NCBI GenBank assembly: GCA_013138855.1
Contig: WTBX01000424.1
Location: 1 to 5,276 of the forward strand
Length of the DNA stretch: 5,276 bases
Direction of reading: 5' to 3'
Origin: Methylococcaceae bacterium
GTDB lineage: Bacteria > Pseudomonadota > Gammaproteobacteria > Methylococcales > Methylomonadaceae
A program made the translations under genes and the position numbers. Positions 1 to 4,437 of this stretch are shown piece after piece (the first letter of the stretch is position 1; every line of letters begins with the position of its first letter). The notes below the pieces were generated by a model. That model saw nothing but the letters and a program-made list of their open reading frames with translations, did no database searches and was not told the origin of the DNA.

Positions 1-63
1 TTTTAACTGAGCCTTAAAAACAATCCAAACACCTGCAACAAACCACCAAACGGGAGAATAACC

Positions 64-282
64 ATGCAACCCCAAAAACTAAGCAATCTACAGTTAGAAT
101 TATTAAAAGTATTCAGCTACCAACTCAACAACCAACAACTAAGCGACATAAAAAACCTACTGGCAAACTACTTCGCACAGCAAGCCACCGAAGAAATGGA
201 CAAACTCTGGGAAGAAAACAACTGGGATAACGACACCATGACAGAATGGACAAACGAACACCTAAGAACACCCTATCAATAA
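64..282 (+). CDS. Putative antitoxin of module A (partner of COG1569-type PIN toxin)
   Basis: Small acidic protein of 72 residues, probably the antitoxin for the PIN protein that starts one base after its stop codon. Its N-terminal half is helical and Leu/Gln rich (residues 6-40, including LQLELLKVFSYQL). The C-terminal half carries ATEEMDKLWEENNW and ends EHLRTPYQ, a pattern I associate with small uncharacterised proteins encoded just upstream of COG1569 PIN toxins. A GGGAG ribosome-binding site at 52-56, seven bases before the ATG, supports the start. No classical DNA-binding fold (ribbon-helix-helix, AbrB, Phd) can be recognised, so DNA binding is unproven; neutralisation of the toxin by the acidic C-terminus is inferred from gene order. 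The coding strand is A/C rich and G poor, as in the rest of the left array. Confidence 0.75.
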   Translation: MQPQKLSNLQLELLKVFSYQLNNQQLSDIKNLLANYFAQQATEEMDKLWEENNWDNDTMTEWTNEHLRTPYQ

Positions 283-283
283 C

Positions 284-631
284 ATGAAAATCGTCTTAGA
301 CACCAATATTTTATTGGTATCCATCCCTAAAAAATCACGCTATCGAATCATCTTCGACAGCCTGATAAATAAGCAATATCAGCTCATCATCAGCAACGAA
401 ATATTAAGCGAATACACAGAAATCATCAGTCAAAAAACCAATCAACTCATCGCCAACAACATCAGCGAAATACTATTAAGCCTAGCAAACGTCCATAAAC
501 AAGAAGTCTATTACAAATGGAACTTAATAGAAGCAGACAAAGATGATAATAAATTCGTAGATTGTGCGGTTGCAGGAAATGTCGATTATCTAATCAGCAA
601 TGACAAACATTTTAACTGCCTAAAAAAGTAG
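284..631 (+). CDS. PIN-domain toxin (COG1569-like), C-terminus displaced by a -1 frameshift
   Basis: Probable toxin ribonuclease of the PIN superfamily, acting on RNA with divalent metals in the cytoplasm; its exact target cannot be told. The first residues MKIVLDTN give the first catalytic Asp (D6). ILSEY supplies the second acidic position (E43), DKDDNKFVDCAVAG the third cluster (D87, D88, D93), and YLISNDKHF the last Asp (D107). This order is typical of the COG1569 PIN family. The ATG lies one base after the antitoxin stop and has no clear ribosome-binding site, which suggests translational coupling. The frame stops at residue 115, directly after the NDKHF motif, where family members usually carry about 20-25 more residues. 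Those residues are present in the -1 frame (628-702). The gene is therefore either frameshifted, or completed by ribosomal slippage on the A6G run at 622-628. All catalytic acids lie before the break, but the last strand and helix of the fold would be missing in the short form. Confidence 0.8.
   Translation: MKIVLDTNILLVSIPKKSRYRIIFDSLINKQYQLIISNEILSEYTEIISQKTNQLIANNISEILLSLANVHKQEVYYKWNLIEADKDDNKFVDCAVAGNVDYLISNDKHFNCLKK
622..628 (+). promoter_or_regulatory. A AAA AAG heptamer: possible -1 ribosomal slippery site
   Basis: In the zero frame of the PIN gene the codons are CTA AAA AAG TAG, so bases 622-628 form A AAA AAG in exactly the phase required for a -1 tandem slip; the same heptamer is used in E. 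coli dnaX. A slip here bypasses the TAG at 629-631 and enters the frame that completes the PIN fold. Supporting elements are weak: no Shine-Dalgarno-like stimulator is visible just upstream, and the only nearby hairpin (632-636 AGTTT with 640-644 AAACT, 3-base loop) has five mostly A-T pairs. A plain one-base deletion in the A-run, or a sequencing error, is an equally good or better explanation. Confidence 0.35.
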
Positions 632-702
632 AGTTTCCAAAACTAACCGTCTTAAATATTGATGAATTTATAAAAATACTCTTAAATTCAAACATGTTGT
701 AA
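628..702 (+). pseudogene. Out-of-frame C-terminal segment of the module A PIN toxin
   Basis: Read in the -1 frame relative to the upstream PIN gene, this stretch encodes 24 residues, beginning VEFPKLTVLNIDEF and ending in a TAA at 700-702. The pattern of 'DFPK..V..idEFl.iL' after NDKHF..LKK is what I expect at the end of COG1569 PIN proteins, so this is the displaced end of the 284-631 gene. Joining the frames gives a protein of about 139 residues, near the usual family size. The restoring change is a single extra A in the A-run at 622-627, or a -1 slip at the same place. The downstream repeat copy 1 overlaps the end of this segment and starts at its TAA. That fits the other junctions, where the repeat also starts at the stop of the upstream gene, and supports 702 as the ancestral gene end. 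Confidence 0.72.
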
Positions 703-761
703 AAATCACCACGGAATAAAACCAAACCACCGCACTCGAATACATCAACCGCCAAACAAAA
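702..761 (+). repeat. Inter-module direct repeat, copy 1 (A/B junction)
   Basis: First of five related copies in direct orientation. It begins in the TAA that ends the -1-frame C-terminus of the module A toxin and ends just before the TAGG ribosome-binding site of the module B antitoxin. Compared with copy 3 it matches at about 50 of 58 positions by eye. The most conserved core is CCGCACTCGAATACATCAAC (730-749). Its first 15 bases are the most diverged of the set (ATCACCACGGAA against ATCGCCATCGAA). Confidence 0.85.
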
Positions 762-772
762 TAGGTTTCACA

Positions 773-979
773 ATGAAAACCATTCATTTAGAAGTCGAAG
801 ACAGCACTTACCAAACCGTCCTAAACTTTATCAAACTATTACCTGAAAACCGCTGCCGCGTTTTAGAACCAGAACTCTCAACAACAGAGCAGCAACACGT
901 CCATCATTGCTTAACACAAATAAAACAAGGCAACTACAGCGAATTTGAAGATTTTGACATCGTAAAAAATCAACTATGA
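773..979 (+). CDS. Putative antitoxin of module B (partner of RelE/ParE-type toxin)
   Basis: A protein of 68 residues, most likely the antitoxin for the RelE/ParE-like protein whose start it overlaps by ATGA (976-979). The N-terminus MKTIHLEVEDSTYQTVLNF has a beta-strand followed by a helix, consistent with a small DNA-binding and dimerisation unit. The acidic C-terminal part (EFEDFDIVKNQL) is the likely toxin-binding tail. Its first 25 residues resemble those of the module D antitoxin (MKTI.(L/I)EVED......IK..P), although the two proteins are paired with toxins of different folds. The start is supported by a TAGG at 762-765, seven bases upstream. The gene follows repeat copy 1 directly. It is probably autoregulatory with its toxin, as is usual in type II modules; no operator can be identified from sequence alone. 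Confidence 0.78.
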   Translation: MKTIHLEVEDSTYQTVLNFIKLLPENRCRVLEPELSTTEQQHVHHCLTQIKQGNYSEFEDFDIVKNQL

Positions 980-1245
980 GTTATCGTTTATTACTCCATA
1001 AAAGCGTCACCAAGTTTCTAAAAAAATGCCCTGCCAAACAAAAACAGACATTAAAAGAAAAACTAGAACAGCTCAAACAAAACCCATTAAATGAAACTCT
1101 GGATATAAAAAGTCTACAAGGTTATGAAAACCTATACCGCTTGCGTGTTGGACAAGTGCGTTTAATTTATCAAATCGAAAATGACGAACTCATTATATTT
1201 ATCATCAAAGCAGGAAGTAGAGGCGATATTTATAAAGAACTTTAA
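976..1245 (+). CDS. RelE/ParE-superfamily toxin
   Basis: An 89-residue basic protein of the RelE/ParE superfamily. The signature is the block SLQGYENLYRLRVGQVRLIYQI (residues 46-67 region) followed by ELIIFIIKAGSRGDIYKEL at the C-terminus. Arg57, Arg62, Arg82 and Tyr86 fall where RelE-type mRNA interferases carry their catalytic basic residues and terminal Tyr (E. coli RelE R61, R81, Y87), so ribosome-dependent mRNA cleavage is the more likely activity; a ParE-like gyrase poison is less likely. The alignment was done by eye and the choice is an inference. An N-terminal helical hairpin rich in Lys (residues 8-35) is present, as is usual for the family. The start overlaps the antitoxin stop as ATGA, which implies translational coupling. 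Full family length and no lesions seen. Repeat copy 2 begins in its stop codon. Confidence 0.88.
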   Translation: MSYRLLLHKSVTKFLKKCPAKQKQTLKEKLEQLKQNPLNETLDIKSLQGYENLYRLRVGQVRLIYQIENDELIIFIIKAGSRGDIYKEL

Positions 1246-1300
1246 AATCGCCATCGAACAAAACGAAACCACCGCACTCGAACACATCAACAGCCAAATA
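1244..1300 (+). repeat. Inter-module direct repeat, copy 2 (B/C junction)
   Basis: It begins inside the TAA of the relE-type gene (1243-1245) and ends three bases before the AGGAG ribosome-binding site of the Phd-type antitoxin. It carries the AAAATCGCCATCGAA head shared with copies 4 and 5, and the core CCGCACTCGAACACATCAAC, one base different from copy 1. This is the only full copy whose coding-like frame (KIAIEQNETTALEHINSQ) has no stop within the repeat; the frame ends in a TGA (1316-1318) that overlaps the Phd ATG. Confidence 0.88.
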
Positions 1301-1314
1301 ACAGGAGCTATAAA

Positions 1315-1566
1315 ATGAATAACATTTGGACACAAGAAGACGCAAAAAATAGTTTTGATAGCTTAATAGAAGAAGCATTAGCACATCATGAACAAATTAT
1401 CGAACTCAAAAACCAACAAAAAGTCATGGTCGTCTCGCTTGAAGACTACAAAAAAAAACTAAAACCTAAAAATACCCTAGTCGATTTTTTTAAAGAATCC
1501 CCTCTCTATGATTTACCTTTAGACTTAGAGCGTGATAAAGACACAGGACGCACTATTGAATTATGA
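1315..1566 (+). CDS. Phd/YefM-family antitoxin
   Basis: An 83-residue antitoxin of the Phd/YefM family, which binds its own promoter through the N-terminal domain and neutralises the toxin with a disordered C-terminal tail. Visible hallmarks are W5 with QEDAKNSFDSLIEEAL (the family's 'W...dAk..f..li..A' helix), IIELKNQQKVMVVSLEDYKK (residues 28-47, the beta-strand segment ending in the usual 'vVlS.edY'), and a C-terminal stretch FFKESPLYDLPLDLERD typical of Phd proteins that partner PIN toxins. The start is supported by AGGAG at 1303-1307, seven bases before the ATG, one of the best ribosome-binding sites in the array. The gene overlaps the next by ATGA (1563-1566). It follows repeat copy 2. 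No lesion is visible and the length is normal. Confidence 0.92.
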   Translation: MNNIWTQEDAKNSFDSLIEEALAHHEQIIELKNQQKVMVVSLEDYKKKLKPKNTLVDFFKESPLYDLPLDLERDKDTGRTIEL

Positions 1567-1982
1567 ACTACTTACTCGATACCTGCGTAGTCTCTGAATT
1601 AATCAAACCCAAAAGCGATACAAAGGTCATTAGCTGGATTGAACAAACCAAAGAACAACAACTTTATCTAAGCGTTTTAACCTTAGGTGAAATAGAAAAA
1701 GGCATCGCAAAACTACCACTATCATCACGAAAATCAAATTTAAAAACATGGCTAGAACAAGACTTGATGTTGCGCTTTGAAAATAGAATCTTAAACCTTA
1801 CCCCAAAAATAGCGCGATATTGGGGAAGTCTACAAGGCGAACTGGAAAAACAAGGAAAAGCAATGGCTATTGTAGATGGATTAATTGCAACAACCGCCTT
1901 AACTCACAACTTTACACTTGTTACCAGAAATGTAAAAGATGTTGAACGTAGCGGTGTTTCTATTCTTAATCCGTGGGAATAA
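1563..1982 (+). CDS. vapC: VapC/FitB-type PIN-domain toxin
   Basis: A 139-residue PIN-domain ribonuclease toxin of VapC/FitB type, paired with the upstream Phd-type antitoxin. Acidic residues appear in the expected order: D6 in MNYLLDTCVVSEL (with E12), E43 in LGEIEKGI, D105 in AIVDGLIATTA, and TRNVKD (N123, D126) near the end. The C-terminus GVSILNPWE is the characteristic 'G....NPW' ending of FitB-like VapC proteins. The length is normal for the family and no lesion is visible. Known VapC toxins cut specific RNAs such as initiator tRNA or 23S rRNA; the target here cannot be inferred. The start codon overlaps the antitoxin stop (ATGA), and repeat copy 3 starts at the stop codon. The gene symbol is used in the generic family sense. 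Confidence 0.93.
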   Translation: MNYLLDTCVVSELIKPKSDTKVISWIEQTKEQQLYLSVLTLGEIEKGIAKLPLSSRKSNLKTWLEQDLMLRFENRILNLTPKIARYWGSLQGELEKQGKAMAIVDGLIATTALTHNFTLVTRNVKDVERSGVSILNPWE

Positions 1983-2038
1983 CTCGCCATCGAATAAAAC
2001 CAAACCACAGCACTCGAATACATTAACAGCGAAACAAA
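1981..2038 (+). repeat. Inter-module direct repeat, copy 3 (C/D junction)
   Basis: It starts within the vapC TAA (1980-1982) and ends about ten bases before the AAAGGAA ribosome-binding site of the module D antitoxin. The head reads CTCGCCATCGAATAAAACC and the core AGCACTCGAATACATTAAC. It is most similar to copy 1, with which it shares the TAA triplet in the coding-like frame after CGAA/GGAA. Confidence 0.87.
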
Positions 2039-2059
2039 CCTTTTAAAAAAGGAACAAAC

Positions 2060-2290
2060 ATGAAAACAATCACCATCGAAGTTGAAGATAACTACTGGTT
2101 AGAAATATTAGATTCAATAAAAAAATTCCCCATAAAAATTATTGAAGAAAAAAATAATGAACCCAGCCAAAAAATAAAAACACCCTTAGAAGAAATAGGC
2201 TTTATAGGTTGCGGTGCGGCAGATGAAAATCTATCAGTTAATTACAAAGAAAAGCTAACTCAGCACCTAAAAGAAAAACACGACCTATGA
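2060..2290 (+). CDS. Putative antitoxin of module D (partner of PIN toxin)
   Basis: A 76-residue protein, probably the antitoxin of the overlapping PIN gene (ATGA at 2287-2290). The N-terminus MKTITIEVEDNYWLEILDSIKKFP parallels that of the module B antitoxin, so the two share an N-terminal unit, likely for dimerisation or DNA binding. The C-terminal half differs completely: FIGCGAADENLSVNYKEKL (residues 48-66) resembles the 'G.G.a.de.lS.nYk..L' tail often seen in small antitoxins of PIN toxins, and it is the probable toxin-binding part. The middle (residues 25-45) is charged and Lys/Glu rich, likely a flexible linker. The start is supported by AAAGGAA at 2048-2054, five bases before the ATG. 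The gene follows repeat copy 3. Confidence 0.8.
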   Translation: MKTITIEVEDNYWLEILDSIKKFPIKIIEEKNNEPSQKIKTPLEEIGFIGCGAADENLSVNYKEKLTQHLKEKHDL

Positions 2291-2709
2291 ACAAAATCAT
2301 CGCTGATACGGGATTTTGGGTTGCTTTAGCTAATCATAAAGACAAATATCATTCACAAGCTAAAAAATGCTACCAGCTTTATCATCCCAGATTAATAACG
2401 ACAGATTATGTCATGGCTGAAACCTGTCATTTATTATTACGAGAAATAAATGCTGGGGCGCAAGTTAAATTTTTAAAAGCTTATCAAATAGACGCTTTTG
2501 AAGTTTTTGATTTTAAAAAACAATACTTACCTCGTCTTATTGAGTTAATGAACAAATACCAAGACCTACCAATGGATTTGGCGGATGGTTCTTTAGTCAT
2601 TTTGGCAGAACAATTAGGGCATGGGAAAATTCTCTCCACAGACCAAAGAGATTTTAATACTTACCGATGGAAACAAAACAAACCGTTTGAGAATTTATTG
2701 TTCCTGTAA
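2287..2709 (+). CDS. PIN-domain toxin of module D
   Basis: A 140-residue PIN-domain protein, a probable toxin ribonuclease, different in subfamily from the PIN proteins of modules A and C. The key positions are D7 in MNKIIADTGFWVAL, E45 in YVMAETCHLL, D97 and D100 in MDLADGSLV, and D119/D122 in ILSTDQRDF, the usual order of catalytic acids. The 'ADTGfwvAL' start and 'PMDLADgslv' block resemble COG2402-type PIN proteins. Length is normal and no lesion is visible. The start overlaps the antitoxin stop as ATGA. Repeat copy 4 begins directly after the TAA. An open frame from 2621 to 2863 that crosses its end is only a shadow and is not annotated. Confidence 0.88.
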   Translation: MNKIIADTGFWVALANHKDKYHSQAKKCYQLYHPRLITTDYVMAETCHLLLREINAGAQVKFLKAYQIDAFEVFDFKKQYLPRLIELMNKYQDLPMDLADGSLVILAEQLGHGKILSTDQRDFNTYRWKQNKPFENLLFL

Positions 2710-2767
2710 AAAATCGCCATCGAACAAAACTAAACTACAGCCTCGAATACATCAACAGCTAAACAAA
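2710..2767 (+). repeat. Inter-module direct repeat, copy 4 (D/E junction)
   Basis: It starts directly after the TAA of the module D toxin with the conserved head AAAATCGCCATCGAA and ends right at the AGAG ribosome-binding site of the DUF4160 gene. The core has lost one base (AGCCTCGAATACATCAAC against AGCACTCGAATACATCAAC in the family pattern), which breaks the coding-like frame; together with a TAA after CAAAAC it shows that this copy is not translated as such. Confidence 0.86.
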
Positions 2768-2778
2768 AGAGTTAAACC

Positions 2779-3018
2779 ATGCCTGAAATCTGCCGATTCT
2801 ACGGAATCATTATCAGAAGGTACCTCATCGACCGAGAACATCCTCCGCAACATATCCACATAAAATAAAGCCGTTATGGAACTAACCTCAACATCATAGA
2901 CGGCAAACTCCCCAAAAAATGCCGTCAATTAGTCAGAGAATGGGCAGAAATGCATCAACAAGAATTAATCCAAATGTGGGACAGCCAAAACTTCCATAAA
3001 ATTGAACCACTGGAGTAA
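2779..3018 (+). pseudogene. DUF4160 gene interrupted by one in-frame TAA
   Basis: The frame from the ATG at 2779 reads MPEICRFYGIII, then HPPQHIHIK, a stop at 2866-2868 (codon 30), then SRYGTNLNIIDGKLPKK, LVREWAEMHQQELIQMW and a final TAA at 3016-3018. The pieces lie in one frame and together match DUF4160: the MPEIsRFyGI start, the His-rich HPPH.H segment, the 'G.lPk' turn and the 'l..eWaelh..EL...W' C-terminal helix. Total length (79 sense and nonsense codons) is normal. Family members usually have an aromatic Tyr where the stop stands, so a single TAT or TAC to TAA change would explain it. The start has AGAG at 2768-2771, seven bases upstream. DUF4160 genes commonly lie directly before DUF2442 genes, as here, and the pair is regarded as a candidate toxin-antitoxin module with roles not firmly assigned. 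There is no good in-frame restart after the stop, so the protein is probably lost unless the stop is read through or is a sequencing error. Confidence 0.85.
3012..3015 (+). promoter_or_regulatory. GGAG ribosome-binding site fixing the DUF2442 start
   Basis: GGAG lies seven bases before the ATG at 3023 and overlaps the last codons of the DUF4160 frame. It favours the ATG at 3023 over an upstream in-frame TTG at 3002, which has no such site and would add seven residues not expected for the family. Confidence 0.75.
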
Positions 3019-3022
3019 AATT

Positions 3023-3268
3023 ATGAAACTCATCGACATCATTCATCAAACAAACTACACATTTACTTTATTCTTTGAAAATGGCGAAAAAAAAGACTGT
3101 GACTTAAAAGAACTGATAGAAAAACATGTTAGTTTAAATCAAATAAAAACCGCACAAATAAACCCAGAATGGGGCTGTTTAGAATTTAATGAAGGCAGGG
3201 TCGATATAGAACCTAAAACTTTATATAACTACGCTTACGACATTAAAAAATTATCCGAAGCGGCTTAA
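3023..3268 (+). CDS. DUF2442 family protein
   Basis: An 81-residue protein of the DUF2442 family. Recognisable parts are the strand-turn FTLFFENGEKKDCDLKELI (residues 14-32), the WGCLEFNEGRVDIEPKTLY segment (residues 54-72) matching the family's 'G..i.....DI.pdtLY', and a short C-terminal helix. The biochemical role is unknown; the pair DUF4160-DUF2442 is widely conserved and is treated as a candidate toxin-antitoxin or regulatory module. The start follows the DUF4160 stop by four bases, which suggests an operon and coupled translation. With DUF4160 interrupted upstream, this gene may be an orphan partner. Length is normal with no visible lesion. The truncated repeat copy 5 starts in its stop codon. 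Confidence 0.88.
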   Translation: MKLIDIIHQTNYTFTLFFENGEKKDCDLKELIEKHVSLNQIKTAQINPEWGCLEFNEGRVDIEPKTLYNYAYDIKKLSEAA

Positions 3269-3281
3269 AATCGCCATCGAA
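3267..3281 (+). repeat. Truncated inter-module repeat, copy 5 (right array edge)
   Basis: AAAATCGCCATCGAA is identical to the first 15 bases of copies 2 and 4 and, like them, begins in the TAA of the preceding gene (3266-3268). Similarity stops after this head; the sequence then runs GAAATGAATGG and shows none of the CCGCACTCGAA core. It marks the right end of the array. Confidence 0.75.
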
Positions 3282-3334
3282 GAAATGAATGGCTTTGTTA
3301 CAAGATAACTAAATTTTAATCGTACAGCTTAAAT

Positions 3335-4249
3335 TTATTCTTCCCATTCAAGTTCTGCAAAGGCTGAGGTTATATTTTTGCGATGAAACTCATTAAATAA
3401 TTTCCAGCTTTTTGATTCCGAATAAGCGACTGTTTTTAACGCATCTTCTAAAAATTGGCCTTGTTTAATCGCGCTCCTTATTTGATCACGTAATTTAATT
3501 AGATAGCGTTTTTGAGGCTGTAAGCTGTGTTTCCAATCCGTTACTAATGCACCATGTCCTGCTATAACTCGGCGATAATTATTTTTCTCTAATCGCTCTA
3601 ATTCTGCTATCCAGCCATTTAAACTGCCATCTAATACGGGTAAATGTTCGCGGAATAATAAATCTGATAGCCATAAAGTATCCGTTTGTTTGTCGTAAAT
3701 ACTTAAGTCATTATCAGTATGCGCGGTAGGGTGCGCTGTTAGTTCTAATACGCGTCCGCCTAAATCAATCTTTAAGGTATTTTTGACTTCTAGGGTCGGT
3801 AGAATAATATTCTCGGCAGTGAGTTTTATGGCTAATTGTTCTGCGGCTTTATCAACATAATAACTACTGCGGCTTGCCATTGCTCTGGCTAACTTATGAT
3901 GCCCGACAAACTCAACACCCTTCGCTTTAAAAGCAATGTTTCCGTAAATATGATCGGGATGTACATGAGTGTTAATCACATAGCACACAGGTTTGTCTGT
4001 CGTGGCTTGAATGGCTTTTTTTAAGGCTTGACCTTCTTCTGGATTGCCGCCTGAATCTATGACTGCGACACATTTTTCTCCCACAATAAAACCAATATTC
4101 GCAATGGCACCATGATTATGGGTATCGGGCAATTCATGTTTGCCAAAATGCACATAAATGCCTTTGCTAACTTCTTTAATGCTTAATGCGTCTAACGCGA
4201 GGGCGTATTGGCTACTGATTAATAAGATTAATGTCCATAAAGTTTTCAT
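3335..4249 (-). CDS. Secreted MBL-fold metallo-hydrolase (SoxH / quinoprotein-relay type)
   Basis: A 304-residue metallo-beta-lactamase-fold hydrolase. The N-terminus has a short positive part (MK), a hydrophobic core (LWTLILLIS) and a likely signal peptidase I site ALA|LD after residue 18, so the protein is probably periplasmic. The metal-binding motif THVHPDH gives H95, H97, D99 and H100; H177 in TAHTDNDLS, D196 in LWLSDLLF and H232 in AGHG complete a binuclear zinc site. The block 'AHT..DlS', 'LWLSDLLFREHLPVLDGSLNGW' and 'VIAGHG' fits the SoxH and quinoprotein-relay metallohydrolase group. Such genes often lie near PQQ- or sulfur-oxidation genes, but no such neighbour is visible here, so the substrate is unknown. 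The start has a weak AGGCGAG ribosome-binding site (4256-4262) six bases upstream. Full length. It runs convergent to the toxin-antitoxin array and downstream of the sigma-54 activator on the same strand, but a terminator separates them. Confidence 0.88.
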   Translation of the reverse strand: MKTLWTLILLISSQYALALDALSIKEVSKGIYVHFGKHELPDTHNHGAIANIGFIVGEKCVAVIDSGGNPEEGQALKKAIQATTDKPVCYVINTHVHPDHIYGNIAFKAKGVEFVGHHKLARAMASRSSYYVDKAAEQLAIKLTAENIILPTLEVKNTLKIDLGGRVLELTAHPTAHTDNDLSIYDKQTDTLWLSDLLFREHLPVLDGSLNGWIAELERLEKNNYRRVIAGHGALVTDWKHSLQPQKRYLIKLRDQIRSAIKQGQFLEDALKTVAYSESKSWKLFNEFHRKNITSAFAELEWEE

Positions 4250-4302
4250 CGTACACTCGCCTACTAATTAATGTAATGTCGATTTTGAGTAACATGACTC
4301 GT

Positions 4303-4321
4303 GCGCGACTAAAAGTCGCGC
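4303..4321. repeat. Perfect GC-rich palindrome (REP-like hairpin)
   Basis: GCGCGACT (4303-4310), loop AAA, AGTCGCGC (4314-4321): an eight-base perfect stem with six G-C pairs in an otherwise AT-rich intergenic stretch. It is not followed by a T-run on either strand, so it is not a standard intrinsic terminator. It sits in the region upstream of the hydrolase start. Its form resembles repetitive extragenic palindromes found in multiple copies in many gammaproteobacterial genomes; only one copy is in this window, so membership of a repeat family is inferred. Confidence 0.7.
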
Positions 4322-4363
4322 CTCCAGTCCCCTGAAATTTAAAGTAGATACCTAAAAACGGTA

Positions 4364-4403
4364 ACACAAAAAAAGCCCGCAGTTTTTAAAACGGCGAGCT
4401 TTT
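4364..4403 (-). terminator. Rho-independent terminator of the sigma-54 activator gene
   Basis: On the - strand the arm AAAAGCTCGC (4403-4394) pairs with GCGGGCTTTT (4380-4371) with one mismatch across a 13-base loop, and the descending arm runs into seven T residues (complement of 4368-4374). It lies about 35 bases after the activator stop at 4438. On the + strand the hairpin is followed by TTTTATTT, so it could act weakly in both directions, but no + strand gene reads into it. Confidence 0.75.
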
Positions 4404-4437
4404 ATTTAATGTGTGTGGCTGCAAGTAATTTTACAAA

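Noticed and set aside
1..63. A further repeat copy before module A
   Set aside because: CAAACCACC and a similar A/C-rich make-up recur, but there is no ATCGCCATCGAA head and no CACTCGAATACATC core; likeness is explained by base composition. The stretch holds the GGGAG ribosome-binding site of the first antitoxin and nothing else I can support.
702..2767. Integron attC sites between the toxin-antitoxin cassettes
   Set aside because: Cassette arrays of toxin-antitoxin genes suggest an integron, but the repeats lack paired RYYYAAC/GTTRRRY boxes and have no inverted symmetry; no integrase is in the window.
2621..2863. Open frame of 80 codons on the + strand
   Set aside because: It starts inside the module D PIN toxin in another frame, crosses the repeat and runs into the DUF4160 gene out of frame; it shows no family pattern and has no ribosome-binding site.
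702..3281. CRISPR array
   Set aside because: The repeat units are 540-740 bases apart and separated by genes, not by short uniform spacers.
3310..3337. Terminator between DUF2442 and the hydrolase
   Set aside because: TAAATTT (3310-3316) and AAATTTA (3331-3337) can pair, but the stem is all A-T with a 14-base loop and no clear T-run, too weak to call.
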